Assembly (NCBI GenBank): GCA_903876615.1
Contig: CAIRAS010000411.1
Coordinates: 1-30,953, forward strand
Reading direction: 5' to 3'
Length of the DNA stretch: 30,953 nt
Origin: an uncultured Holophagaceae bacterium
Lineage (GTDB): Bacteria; Acidobacteriota; Holophagae; Holophagales; Holophagaceae
The notes beneath the pieces are model-generated. The model was given only the letters and a program-made list of their open reading frames with translations, did not search any database and was not told the DNA's origin. Below are positions 26,001 through 30,953 of this stretch, piece by piece. Numbering within the stretch: position 1 is the stretch's first letter; every line of letters starts with the position of its first letter. The position numbers and the translations under genes are program-made.

Positions 26001-29000
26001 GGGTGTTGGTGGTCACGGTATAGGTCTTGAGGCCCGTCACGGTTGCATCAAATTCAATCGTACCGCTGGGCCGCTGGTCTGACGGCGAGCCCGTGGCCAC
26101 TCCGTCCACCTCGGGAGTGTTCAGATACTTGAAGTGGGCCAGCGCCCCAGGCGATCCGTTGGCCATGTTATGGCAGGTGATGCAGGTGTGGGCGGCGTGG
26201 GTGCCGATGCTGTGGCGGCCGAAGGCGTTGTTGTACTGGGGGTCCCCGGCGGTGAGGCTCACGGCATGGCACTTGGTGCAGTCCGCAGCGCTGTTGATGC
26301 TGCCGGACGCGGTCCAGGCCGGGGTGGTCTGGCCGCCGTGGCAGCTCACATTGCTGCAGGTCAAGGCGCTTGGCGTGAACGCCGCGGTGCCCGATTTGGC
26401 GTTGAAGGTGGCCTGGATGCTCACCGGCGCCGGTCCGGCGGGGATTCCTGTCCGGGCATTGGCGTTGGTGTAGTGGTTGGCGGTACCTGCTCCGCTACCG
26501 GCGTGGCAGCTGTCGCAGGTCAGGGTCGTGGGCAGGCCCAGGTGCCTGGCGTGCGCCCCGGCGATGCTCGGGAAGGAGGCTCCCCCGGGTCCCGTCGGCA
26601 GGCCTGCCGTGCCCGTGTGGCAGGACAGGCAGGTCCCCGCCCCACTGGCCGTCAGCGTCGGATCCGCCGCCTTGTGGCAGACGCTGCACAGCGGCGCCGT
26701 TGCCATCGGGCTCGTTCCCGAAACGCCATGGCAGCTGGAACAGTCGCTCGTGAAGGTGCTGGCGCTGGCGGAGGTGTGCGCCCCCCCCAGGAAGGGGACC
26801 GTATGGTTCGGCTGGCTCGGACCGTTCACATGGCAGGCCACGGCATTCGCCGAGGCCGAGAAGCAGCTCGGGGCGGTGACGTCCGGGGCGGTGCGGCCCT
26901 TGGTGTTGTCATGGCACAGCGCGCAGGCCACGCTGCGGTTTCCGGCATCCCGGTGGGACGCCACGTAGCTCGGGAACGCCCCGGGAGCCTGATACCAGCG
27001 ATCGGAGTGGGCCCTGGCCTGGCTGTGGCAGCTGCTGCACTTGGTCGTGGCTGCCGCCCCACCTTCAAAGCCCGTGGAGCCAGCGTTGCCATGGCAGGAC
27101 TGGCAGTAGGCCAGGTCCCGCTTGGCGGCGATGCCGTGGAAGGCCGCGCTGGTCGCCGTGGTCCAGACCGCGCCCAGGGCATGCGGCGTCGCTTCGGTCC
27201 CATGGCACAGGGTGTTGTTGAAGCAGCCTGGCGCCGTGCCCGCCGGGGCGGGCGTGGCGGGATGCCCCGCCGGGTTGGCCACCGCGCCCGGGTAGTGGCA
27301 CTGGGCGCAGACGGGCGCGTTCGTGGCATCCGTCGTGGCATGGTTGGAGCCCGTGGCGTTGTGCCAGGGCTTCGCCGGGTGCGGCGCCGCCACCCCATGA
27401 CAGGTCGTGCAGGCCTTGGTGGTGCCATCGGAGGCGGTGAGGCCCGAGGCGAAGGCCGTCCCATGGCAGGCCTGGCAGGAGGCCAGCCCGCCGCCCGAGG
27501 AACCCTGGGCCAGCTTCGCCCGGAGGCCGTGGCTACCCGCCAGGGCATAGCCCGGCTGGGTGTTGTGGTGACAGGCGGCCGTGAAGCAGGAGGGCTCGCT
27601 GAAGGGTCCACCCGCCAGCGTGGCGCCGTGACAGGCCTTGCAGCCGTTGAGTCCCGCCAGAGCGCTGCCGGGATGGCTCGCGATCCAGCCCGTGGGATGG
27701 ACCCCGCCGTTCCCGGTCCAAGTAAACGCCGCGTGGGTCTTGCCGTGGCAGGTGACGGTGCAGGTCTTGGCCGCGGCACTGTAGGTGCCACCGCTCAGCG
27801 CGATGGTCTCCCCCGCTGCGCCTTCCATGGCGGCGGTTCCCAGGCTCGTCAGGTGGCCCAGTGCGCCGCTGCTTCCGTTCGCCATGCTGTGGCACTCGGT
27901 GCAGAGCAGCTTCGCCGGCGAGTTCATGTGCAGCGCGTGGAACCCGGAATAGGCGCTGTTGTTCTCGGGCACTCCCGGGGCCGTCCCCAGCGCATGGCAC
28001 TTGGCGCAGTCGGTGGCCGAGCTGAGGCTGCCGGTCGCAGTCCAGGCTGGGGTGGTCTGGCCGCCGTGGCAGCTCACGTTGCTGCAGGTCAGGGTCGCCG
28101 GGTTGAAGGTCGCCGGGCCCGCATTCCCGTTGTAGGAGTTCAGGAAGGCCACGAGGCCCGGACCCACTCGCAGGCTGTCCTTGCCCGCCCGGCCGTTGGC
28201 GTGGTCGTAGTGGGTCTGGGTACCGGTGTCTGCATTCTGGTGGCAGGTCGAGCAGGCTCCCGCCCCGCCTGTCAGGGCGTTGTGCTTCCCGTGGGCTCCG
28301 GCCACGTTCGGGAAGCTGGCGCCCGTGGGCGGCTTCCCGTGACAGGAGGCGCAGTTCGCCATGACCAGCGGCGAGCCTGCCTGATGACAGGCACTGCAGA
28401 GTGGCGCCGAGGTCACCGGCGAGGCCCCGGACACGGCGTGGCAGCTCGCGCAGGAGCCGTTGAAACCCGTCTGGGTGATGCCGGTATGCCCACTGCCAAC
28501 GAACGGAACCAGGTGGGAGGCCAGGGTGGCCCCGTGGCAGAGGGTGTTGTTGGTGCATCCGGGGGCCGTGCCCGCCGGGGCGGGTGTCGCGGGGTGCCCC
28601 GCGGGGTTCGCGGCCGCTCCGGGGAAGTGGCACTGCGCACAGATGGCGGCGTTCACCGGATTGGTGGTGGCGTGGTTCGATCCGGCGAGGTCATGCCAGG
28701 GCTTGGCCGGATGCGGCGCGGCCACGCCGTGGCAGCTGGCACAGGCTTTGGCACCCCCCCCTCCGGAAAAATCCTTCCCATGGCAGAGCTGGCAGGAGAC
28801 CAGGCTCCCGCCGTCCGTCCCCGAGGCCAGCTTGGCCCGCGAGCCGTGAATGGCCACCGTGCCCCACGTAGGAATGGTCCTGTGATGGCAGAGGGTGGAC
28901 GTGCAGGTCGGAACATTGCTGCCCGCGGTGGCGACGGAAAGCTGATGGCACTTGGTGCAGGCATCCAGCCCGGCGATGGCGCTGCCGGGATGGCTGCCGA

Positions 29001-29190
29001 TCCAACCGGCGGGGTGGTAGTTCTGGGTAAGGTTCGCCGTCGGGGTGCTCGCACTGCCCCCGCCACCGCCACAACCGAGGAGGGCCAGCGAAAGCGTGAA
29101 GGCGAGACCAAGTAGGCCAACAACCCCTGAAAAGCTTTTCCAGGCAAGGAGGTCAATGGTCAATTTTCGGCAAACCTGTGTTGGGGGCAT
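23050..29190 (-). CDS. Giant multiheme c-type cytochrome lipoprotein (CxxxxCH/CxxCH family, 41 CxxCH)
   Basis: The protein of about 2046 residues carries 41 CxxCH heme-binding motifs by my count, plus seven CxxxxCH, five CxxxCH, two Cx5CH and one Cx8CH. A lipobox LALLGC (Cys40) followed by a Gly-run indicates an outer-membrane lipoprotein, so it probably acts in extracellular or cross-envelope electron transfer, as in Geobacter-type metal respiration. Sequence between motifs is Ser/Thr/Gly/Ala/Pro-rich and repeats: two N-terminal modules and five larger modules (see repeat entries). ATG 29190 is chosen because a promoter -10 lies at 29230-29235 and GAGG precedes it by eight bases; a TTG at 29229 would lie in the promoter. 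No porin or assembly gene is adjacent. The gene ends shortly after the last CALSCH motif, with YTWN. It is convergent with the hybrid kinase. Confidence 0.93.
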   Translation of the reverse strand: MPPTQVCRKLTIDLLAWKSFSGVVGLLGLAFTLSLALLGCGGGGGSASTPTANLTQNYHPAGWIGSHPGSAIAGLDACTKCHQLSVATAGSNVPTCTSTLCHHRTIPTWGTVAIHGSRAKLASGTDGGSLVSCQLCHGKDFSGGGGAKACASCHGVAAPHPAKPWHDLAGSNHATTNPVNAAICAQCHFPGAAANPAGHPATPAPAGTAPGCTNNTLCHGATLASHLVPFVGSGHTGITQTGFNGSCASCHAVSGASPVTSAPLCSACHQAGSPLVMANCASCHGKPPTGASFPNVAGAHGKHNALTGGAGACSTCHQNADTGTQTHYDHANGRAGKDSLRVGPGLVAFLNSYNGNAGPATFNPATLTCSNVSCHGGQTTPAWTATGSLSSATDCAKCHALGTAPGVPENNSAYSGFHALHMNSPAKLLCTECHSMANGSSGALGHLTSLGTAAMEGAAGETIALSGGTYSAAAKTCTVTCHGKTHAAFTWTGNGGVHPTGWIASHPGSALAGLNGCKACHGATLAGGPFSEPSCFTAACHHNTQPGYALAGSHGLRAKLAQGSSGGGLASCQACHGTAFASGLTASDGTTKACTTCHGVAAPHPAKPWHNATGSNHATTDATNAPVCAQCHYPGAVANPAGHPATPAPAGTAPGCFNNTLCHGTEATPHALGAVWTTATSAAFHGIAAKRDLAYCQSCHGNAGSTGFEGGAAATTKCSSCHSQARAHSDRWYQAPGAFPSYVASHRDAGNRSVACALCHDNTKGRTAPDVTAPSCFSASANAVACHVNGPSQPNHTVPFLGGAHTSASASTFTSDCSSCHGVSGTSPMATAPLCSVCHKAADPTLTASGAGTCLSCHTGTAGLPTGPGGASFPSIAGAHARHLGLPTTLTCDSCHAGSGAGTANHYTNANARTGIPAGPAPVSIQATFNAKSGTAAFTPSALTCSNVSCHGGQTTPAWTASGSINSAADCTKCHAVSLTAGDPQYNNAFGRHSIGTHAAHTCITCHNMANGSPGALAHFKYLNTPEVDGVATGSPSDQRPSGTIEFDATVTGLKTYTVTTNTQGNGGCTLTCHTHLHTPTYETWNASGSPHPIPFGAGQIDSQLNEHFQVTATTFSSDCSICHTYSGTSPNPSAPLCSVCHSRGNPVSDGYGTGTCQSCHEGASGLVGGPGGTSFPSKAGAHAKHLGLATQLTCDSCHTNAGTGSATHYLNADARIAVPTGPATVSIDPAFVAKTGGSIAFNPSLLTCSNVSCHGGQSTPNWQSGSLNASTQCTSCHATTVQAGTATQYNDAYGRHSMGTHNVTAAGSTIACTTCHNMNNGTLGALAHFKYLNTPAVDGLNPSATPADQLPSHTIVFDPAALTSPGTYSVNAGTQGNGGCALTCHSHIHVATVETWTYNGPPHPVSFLGGNTDTQGNGHFTATQDTFTKDCSLCHAYSGTSPNALAPSCNVCHTLANPTAVATGTGTCLSCHVGASGLPAGPTGAAFPSLSGKHAKHMALPTVLTCDTCHTNASTGSSIHYRNANARLAAPTGPGTVQISATYNAQSGGTASFNPTALTCSTVSCHGGQTTPSWQSGTLNSATQCGACHAINGGSLAAQFNDATGRHAWGTHALAAGAVAPGAGCTLCHDMSTARHFAYLETTAVSGVATGSPADQLPSTTIKFKTNDATYPITGAGTYAITTGTPEGDGGCALTCHSLSHVPATNHWDAPKGAAAHPVPFYSAGLSSAGNHHQTTTLTQFNTECLGCHDESGTSFKSGPVCTICHTLGSPLAAGKTAGTCLSCHVGTAFTTQGPSGAAWPSLKGAHLKHLSLLTFTRGTPITGPAATPYPTSPYPACVACHLDSLPGDSTNTHYSNASKRVGAPIISGPASVSIHPTFNAQPGLGAAFNGPSPLPPLTCSNVSCHGGQVTPAWPTGTLTVNADTYCIACHKAISTANSTQYNDATGRHVSPGNHTQTCDHCHDMSTSTNNRTGVVNHFKYLDTTAVRTVTDQLSSDTIKFGGGATPASGAMIYTVRATQGQGGCALSCHSQTHDYPTNTKYTWN
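23090..28455 (-). repeat. Module B, five protein-level repeats in the cytochrome
   Basis: Approximate copies: B1 27740-28455, B2 25965-26745, B3 25030-25840, B4 24095-24900, B5 23090-23955. Each follows the pattern CxxCHxxSGTSP, CSVCH, CLSCHxG, GAHxKHL, CDSCH, CSNVSCHGGQTTPxW, CxxCHA, CxxCHxM, HFKYL and CALTCHSxxH. B1 lacks the HFKYL block and has a shorter middle. B2 to B5 are spaced about 910-1020 bp apart at the CSNVSCH anchor, so the array probably grew by duplication. Confidence 0.85.
27199..29016 (-). repeat. Module A, two protein-level repeats in the cytochrome
   Basis: Copy A1 is at 28531-29016 and copy A2 at 27199-27699. Each runs from HPxGWIxSHPGSAxAGL through CxxxxCHH, a CHGVAAPHPAKPWH block and NPAGHPATPAPAGTAPGC to NNTLCHG. 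The copies share most residues but the DNA has diverged. Module B1 lies between them. Confidence 0.85.
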
Positions 29191-29229
29191 GCTGAGGACC
29201 TCGATATTGGGAAGGGCTTGAATTATCAA

Positions 29230-29257
29230 AGCATAATTGAGTCTTTTGGTTTGGCAA
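29230..29257 (-). promoter_or_regulatory. Sigma-70-like promoter of the multiheme cytochrome
   Basis: On the minus strand TTGCCA (29252-29257, five of six matches to TTGACA) and TATGCT (29230-29235, four of six matches to TATAAT) are separated by 16 bp. Predicted transcription start is near 29223, giving a leader of about 33 bases before ATG 29190. Confidence 0.5.
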
Positions 29258-29285
29258 GCGCAAGATTAATAATTGCTGATTTTAA

Positions 29286-29304
29286 ATTGATCATCATTCT
29301 CAAT
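29286..29304. promoter_or_regulatory. Fur-box-like 19-bp palindrome upstream of the cytochrome
   Basis: ATTGATCAT-C-ATTCTCAAT is an interrupted palindrome; its central 15 bases match 13 of 15 positions of the 7-1-7 Fur core TGATAAT-C-ATTATCA. It lies about 30 bp upstream of the predicted -35 of the cytochrome promoter, so it would fit an activating or distal site, or it may act on an unmapped promoter on either strand. Confidence 0.45.
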
Positions 29305-29351
29305 GTCGCTACATAGAAGTACCTAGTGTTATGAAAATAACGAGCACAAAT

Positions 29352-29360
29352 TTATCCACA
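29352..29360 (+). other. Single perfect DnaA-box match
   Basis: TTATCCACA matches the DnaA consensus TTATNCACA exactly, in an AT-rich intergenic region. I found no second box nearby and no dnaA, dnaN or gidA gene, so this is not evidence for an origin; it may be chance or a DnaA regulatory site. Confidence 0.3.
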
Positions 29361-29521
29361 CAGCGGGTCCCAGCATGGGCAGTCTAAGGGAGCACGCTGG
29401 CACCCTTGAGCGCAGTCATTCATGGGGCCTCACGGTGTGTGACCCCCGCCCCGGGGACTTGAAGGCGCCCAGAGATCTTTCGCTTCGGGTCGTCCTTTCA
29501 TGGCCCCCCTCCGCCACGCTG

Positions 29522-29548
29522 CCTGGGCTTCACCCCAGGACTCTTTTT
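29522..29548 (+). terminator. Possible attenuator hairpin in the uraA leader
   Basis: CCTGGG (29522-29527) and CCCAGG (29534-29539) form a 6-bp GC stem with a six-base loop, followed four bases later by TTTTT (29544-29548), just before the uraA Shine-Dalgarno. An upstream CCCAG (about 29469-29473) could pair with CTGGG to form an alternative structure. Pyrimidine-linked attenuation is inference; no PyrR-binding signature was recognised. Confidence 0.4.
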
Positions 29549-29559
29549 CCTGAGGACCC

Positions 29560-30837
29560 ATGCTGCGCCGAACCATCGATGTCGACGAACGCCTGCCCAT
29601 CCTGCAGACCCTGCCCCTGAGCCTCCAGCATCTCTTCGCGATGTTCGGGGCCACCGTGCTGGTGCCCTTCCTGTTCAAGGTGAACCCGGCTACCTGTCTG
29701 CTGATGAACGGCGTCGGCACCCTCATCTACCTGGCCGTGGCCAAGGGCCGCATCCCCGCCTATCTCGGCTCGAGCTTTGCCTTCCTCTCCCCCGTCTTTG
29801 CCGTGCTGGCCTCGGGTCTCAGCTACTCCGCGGCCCAGGGCGGCTTCATCGTCTTTGGCCTCATCTTCATCCTGCTCTCCCAGGTGGTCAGGGTTGCGGG
29901 CACCCGCTGGATCGAGGTCATCTTCCCGCCCGCGGCCATGGGTGCCATCGTGGCCATCATCGGCCTGGAGCTGGCCCCTGTCGCCACCAACATGGCAGGC
30001 CTGACCGCCAGCAGCACGCCCCTGGGCATGTCGGTGAAGCTGGCGCTCATCGTGTCCCTCTCCACCCTCGCCGTGACCATCCTGGCCTCCGTGCTGCTCC
30101 GCGGGTTCATGGCTGTCATCCCCGTCCTGCTGGGCGTCATCGCCGGCTACGTGCTCTCCCTGGGCCTGGGCGTCGTGGACTTCGAGGCGGTCCGCCTGGC
30201 GCCCTGGTTCCAGGTGCCCACGCTCTACGCGCCAGTCTTCAACGTCCAGGCCATCCTCATCATCCTCCCCGCGACCCTCGTGGTCCTGGCCGAGCATGTG
30301 GGGCACCTGGTGGTGACCGGCAACATCGTCGGCAAGGACCTCGTGAAGGATCCGGGGCTGCACCGCTCCCTGCTGGGTGACGGCATCTCCAACGTGCTCT
30401 CCGGCCTCGTGGGCGCCACCCCCAACACCACCTACGGCGAGAACATCGGCGTCATGGCCATCACCAAGGTCTACAGCGTGTGGGTCATCGCAGGTACCGC
30501 CATCATCGCCATCGTGGTGTCCTTCTCCGGCAAGCTCGCGGCCATCATCCGCAGCATCCCGGTGCCGGTCATGGGGGGCGTCTGCATGCTGCTCTTCGGC
30601 GTCATCGCCGCCGCTGGCATCCGCATGCTGATCGAAAAGAAGGTGGACTACACCAAGTCCCGCAACCTGATCCTCACCTCCGTCGTGCTCATCAGCGGCA
30701 TCAGCGGCGCCGCCGTCAAGCTGGGTACCGTCGAGCTGCGCGGCATGGCCCTCGGCACCGTCGTCGCCATCTGCCTCGCCCTGCTCTTCTGGTCCTTCGA
30801 CAAGCTGGGCATCAGCACCGACGGCGGCGCCCACTAA
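29560..30837 (+). CDS. uraA: Uracil permease, NCS2 family (UraA)
   Basis: A 425-residue, probably 14-helix inner-membrane uracil:proton symporter. It follows E. coli UraA closely: LPLSLQHLFAMFGATVLVP, GRIPAYLGSSFAFLSP, FPPAAMGAIVAIIGLELA, LAEHVGHLVVTGNIVGKDL and TPNTTYGENIGVMAITKVYS. The two glutamates that bind uracil and couple protons are present at Glu245 and Glu294, with the same 49-residue spacing as in E. coli. The ATG at 29560 follows TGAGGA closely. It imports uracil for pyrimidine salvage. It stands alone, with tRNA-Arg downstream, and is possibly controlled by the hairpin in its leader. Confidence 0.96.
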   Translation: MLRRTIDVDERLPILQTLPLSLQHLFAMFGATVLVPFLFKVNPATCLLMNGVGTLIYLAVAKGRIPAYLGSSFAFLSPVFAVLASGLSYSAAQGGFIVFGLIFILLSQVVRVAGTRWIEVIFPPAAMGAIVAIIGLELAPVATNMAGLTASSTPLGMSVKLALIVSLSTLAVTILASVLLRGFMAVIPVLLGVIAGYVLSLGLGVVDFEAVRLAPWFQVPTLYAPVFNVQAILIILPATLVVLAEHVGHLVVTGNIVGKDLVKDPGLHRSLLGDGISNVLSGLVGATPNTTYGENIGVMAITKVYSVWVIAGTAIIAIVVSFSGKLAAIIRSIPVPVMGGVCMLLFGVIAAAGIRMLIEKKVDYTKSRNLILTSVVLISGISGAAVKLGTVELRGMALGTVVAICLALLFWSFDKLGISTDGGAH

Positions 30838-30870
30838 GCCGGCTTCCAAAACCCGCTAGACTGGACCTGC

Positions 30871-30947
30871 GTGCCCATAGCTCAGGTGGATAGAGCAGCA
30901 GCCTTCTAAGCTGCAGGTCGTTGGTTCGAGTCCAACTGGGCGCACCA
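30871..30947 (+). tRNA. tRNA-Arg (anticodon TCT)
   Basis: A cloverleaf is visible: acceptor GTGCCCA/TGGGCGC (one G-U pair), anticodon stem GCAGC/GCTGC with loop CTTCTAA (anticodon TCT, reads AGA/AGG), T-arm GTTGG-TTCGAGT-CCAAC, discriminator A and encoded CCA. A possible -10 (TAGACT, 30857-30862) lies nine bases before it. Confidence 0.95.
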
Positions 30948-30953
30948 GCGCCC

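Larger units (their letters stand above)
29191..29559. other. 369-bp divergent intergenic region, cytochrome / uraA
   Basis: No gene is seen here. The cytochrome side (about 29220-29350) is strikingly AT-rich relative to the rest of the window and holds the promoter, a Fur-box-like palindrome and a DnaA-box match. The uraA side (about 29370-29559) is GC-rich and contains a hairpin with U-run and the uraA ribosome site TGAGGA (29551-29556). Confidence 0.6.

Noticed and set aside
26134..29115. Long plus-strand open frame (993 codons) opposite the cytochrome
   Set aside because: It is the mirror of the repeated CxxCH coding and of high GC; the translation is Gly/Arg/Ala-rich with no domains, while the minus strand has lipobox, heme motifs and a promoter.
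29191..29229. TTG start at 29229 for the cytochrome
   Set aside because: It lies at or upstream of the predicted transcription start, directly next to the -10, and adds 13 residues before a normal ATG with a ribosome site.
29286..29360. Replication origin
   Set aside because: Only one DnaA box and no origin-associated genes are present.
29390..29415. Possible sigma-54 promoter (TGGCAC ... GC) before uraA
   Set aside because: The GG and GC elements are one base out of the required spacing.

Overview
The window is about 31 kb of GC-rich, densely packed bacterial chromosome with short overlaps (ATGA, TGATG) between adjacent genes. No insertion sequence, phage gene or CRISPR array is visible. 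The gene mix fits an anaerobic metal-respiring member of the Acidobacteriota, class Holophagae (Geothrix-like): a giant CxxxxCH/CxxCH multiheme lipoprotein, a GAFTDA-type sigma-54 activator, and a FrzS/AglZ-like pseudo-receiver coiled-coil protein. The taxonomic placement is inference from protein flavour, not a database result.

Layout. 1-333 (-) is the 5' end of uvrA, cut by the window edge. 394-2927 (+) is a CHAD-domain protein overlapping a membrane histidine kinase. 2931-6033 (-) runs murI, prmA and a sigma-54 activator whose N-terminus looks like a degenerate receiver. 6154-9771 (+) is a run of four genes: a thioredoxin-fold protein, a small outer-membrane barrel candidate, a PafA-like phosphatase and a class III sirtuin (probable lysine deacylase/desuccinylase). 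9810-11114 (-) is an eight-repeat beta-propeller-like protein of unknown role. 11236-13164 (-) is a secreted CocE/NonD (S15) hydrolase.

13287-20007 (-) contains an AmgK-like sugar kinase, a MurU-like nucleotidyltransferase, a CorC/HlyC-type membrane protein, a pseudo-receiver/coiled-coil protein and a periplasmic HtrA/Deg protease. The first four lie within a few bases of each other; HtrA is set off by a strong hairpin. AmgK plus MurU suggests salvage of cell-wall MurNAc to UDP-MurNAc. tRNA-His (20115-20192, +) and its terminator follow. 20428-23028 (+) is an orphan hybrid histidine kinase with a PhnD/TtrS-type periplasmic sensor, preceded by Pho-box-like direct repeats.

23050-29190 (-) encodes a roughly 2046-residue lipoprotein with 41 CxxCH motifs plus about 15 non-standard CxnCH motifs, built from two copies of one module and five of another. 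Its upstream region has a sigma-70-like promoter and a 19-bp Fur-box-like palindrome. 29560-30837 (+) is uracil permease uraA with a possible attenuator in its leader, and tRNA-Arg(UCU) closes the window.

The most notable items are the modular giant cytochrome with its possible iron control, two proteins whose receiver domains have lost the phosphoacceptor Asp (Cys in one, Ser in the other), and the periplasmic-sensor hybrid kinase with putative Pho-like operator repeats.
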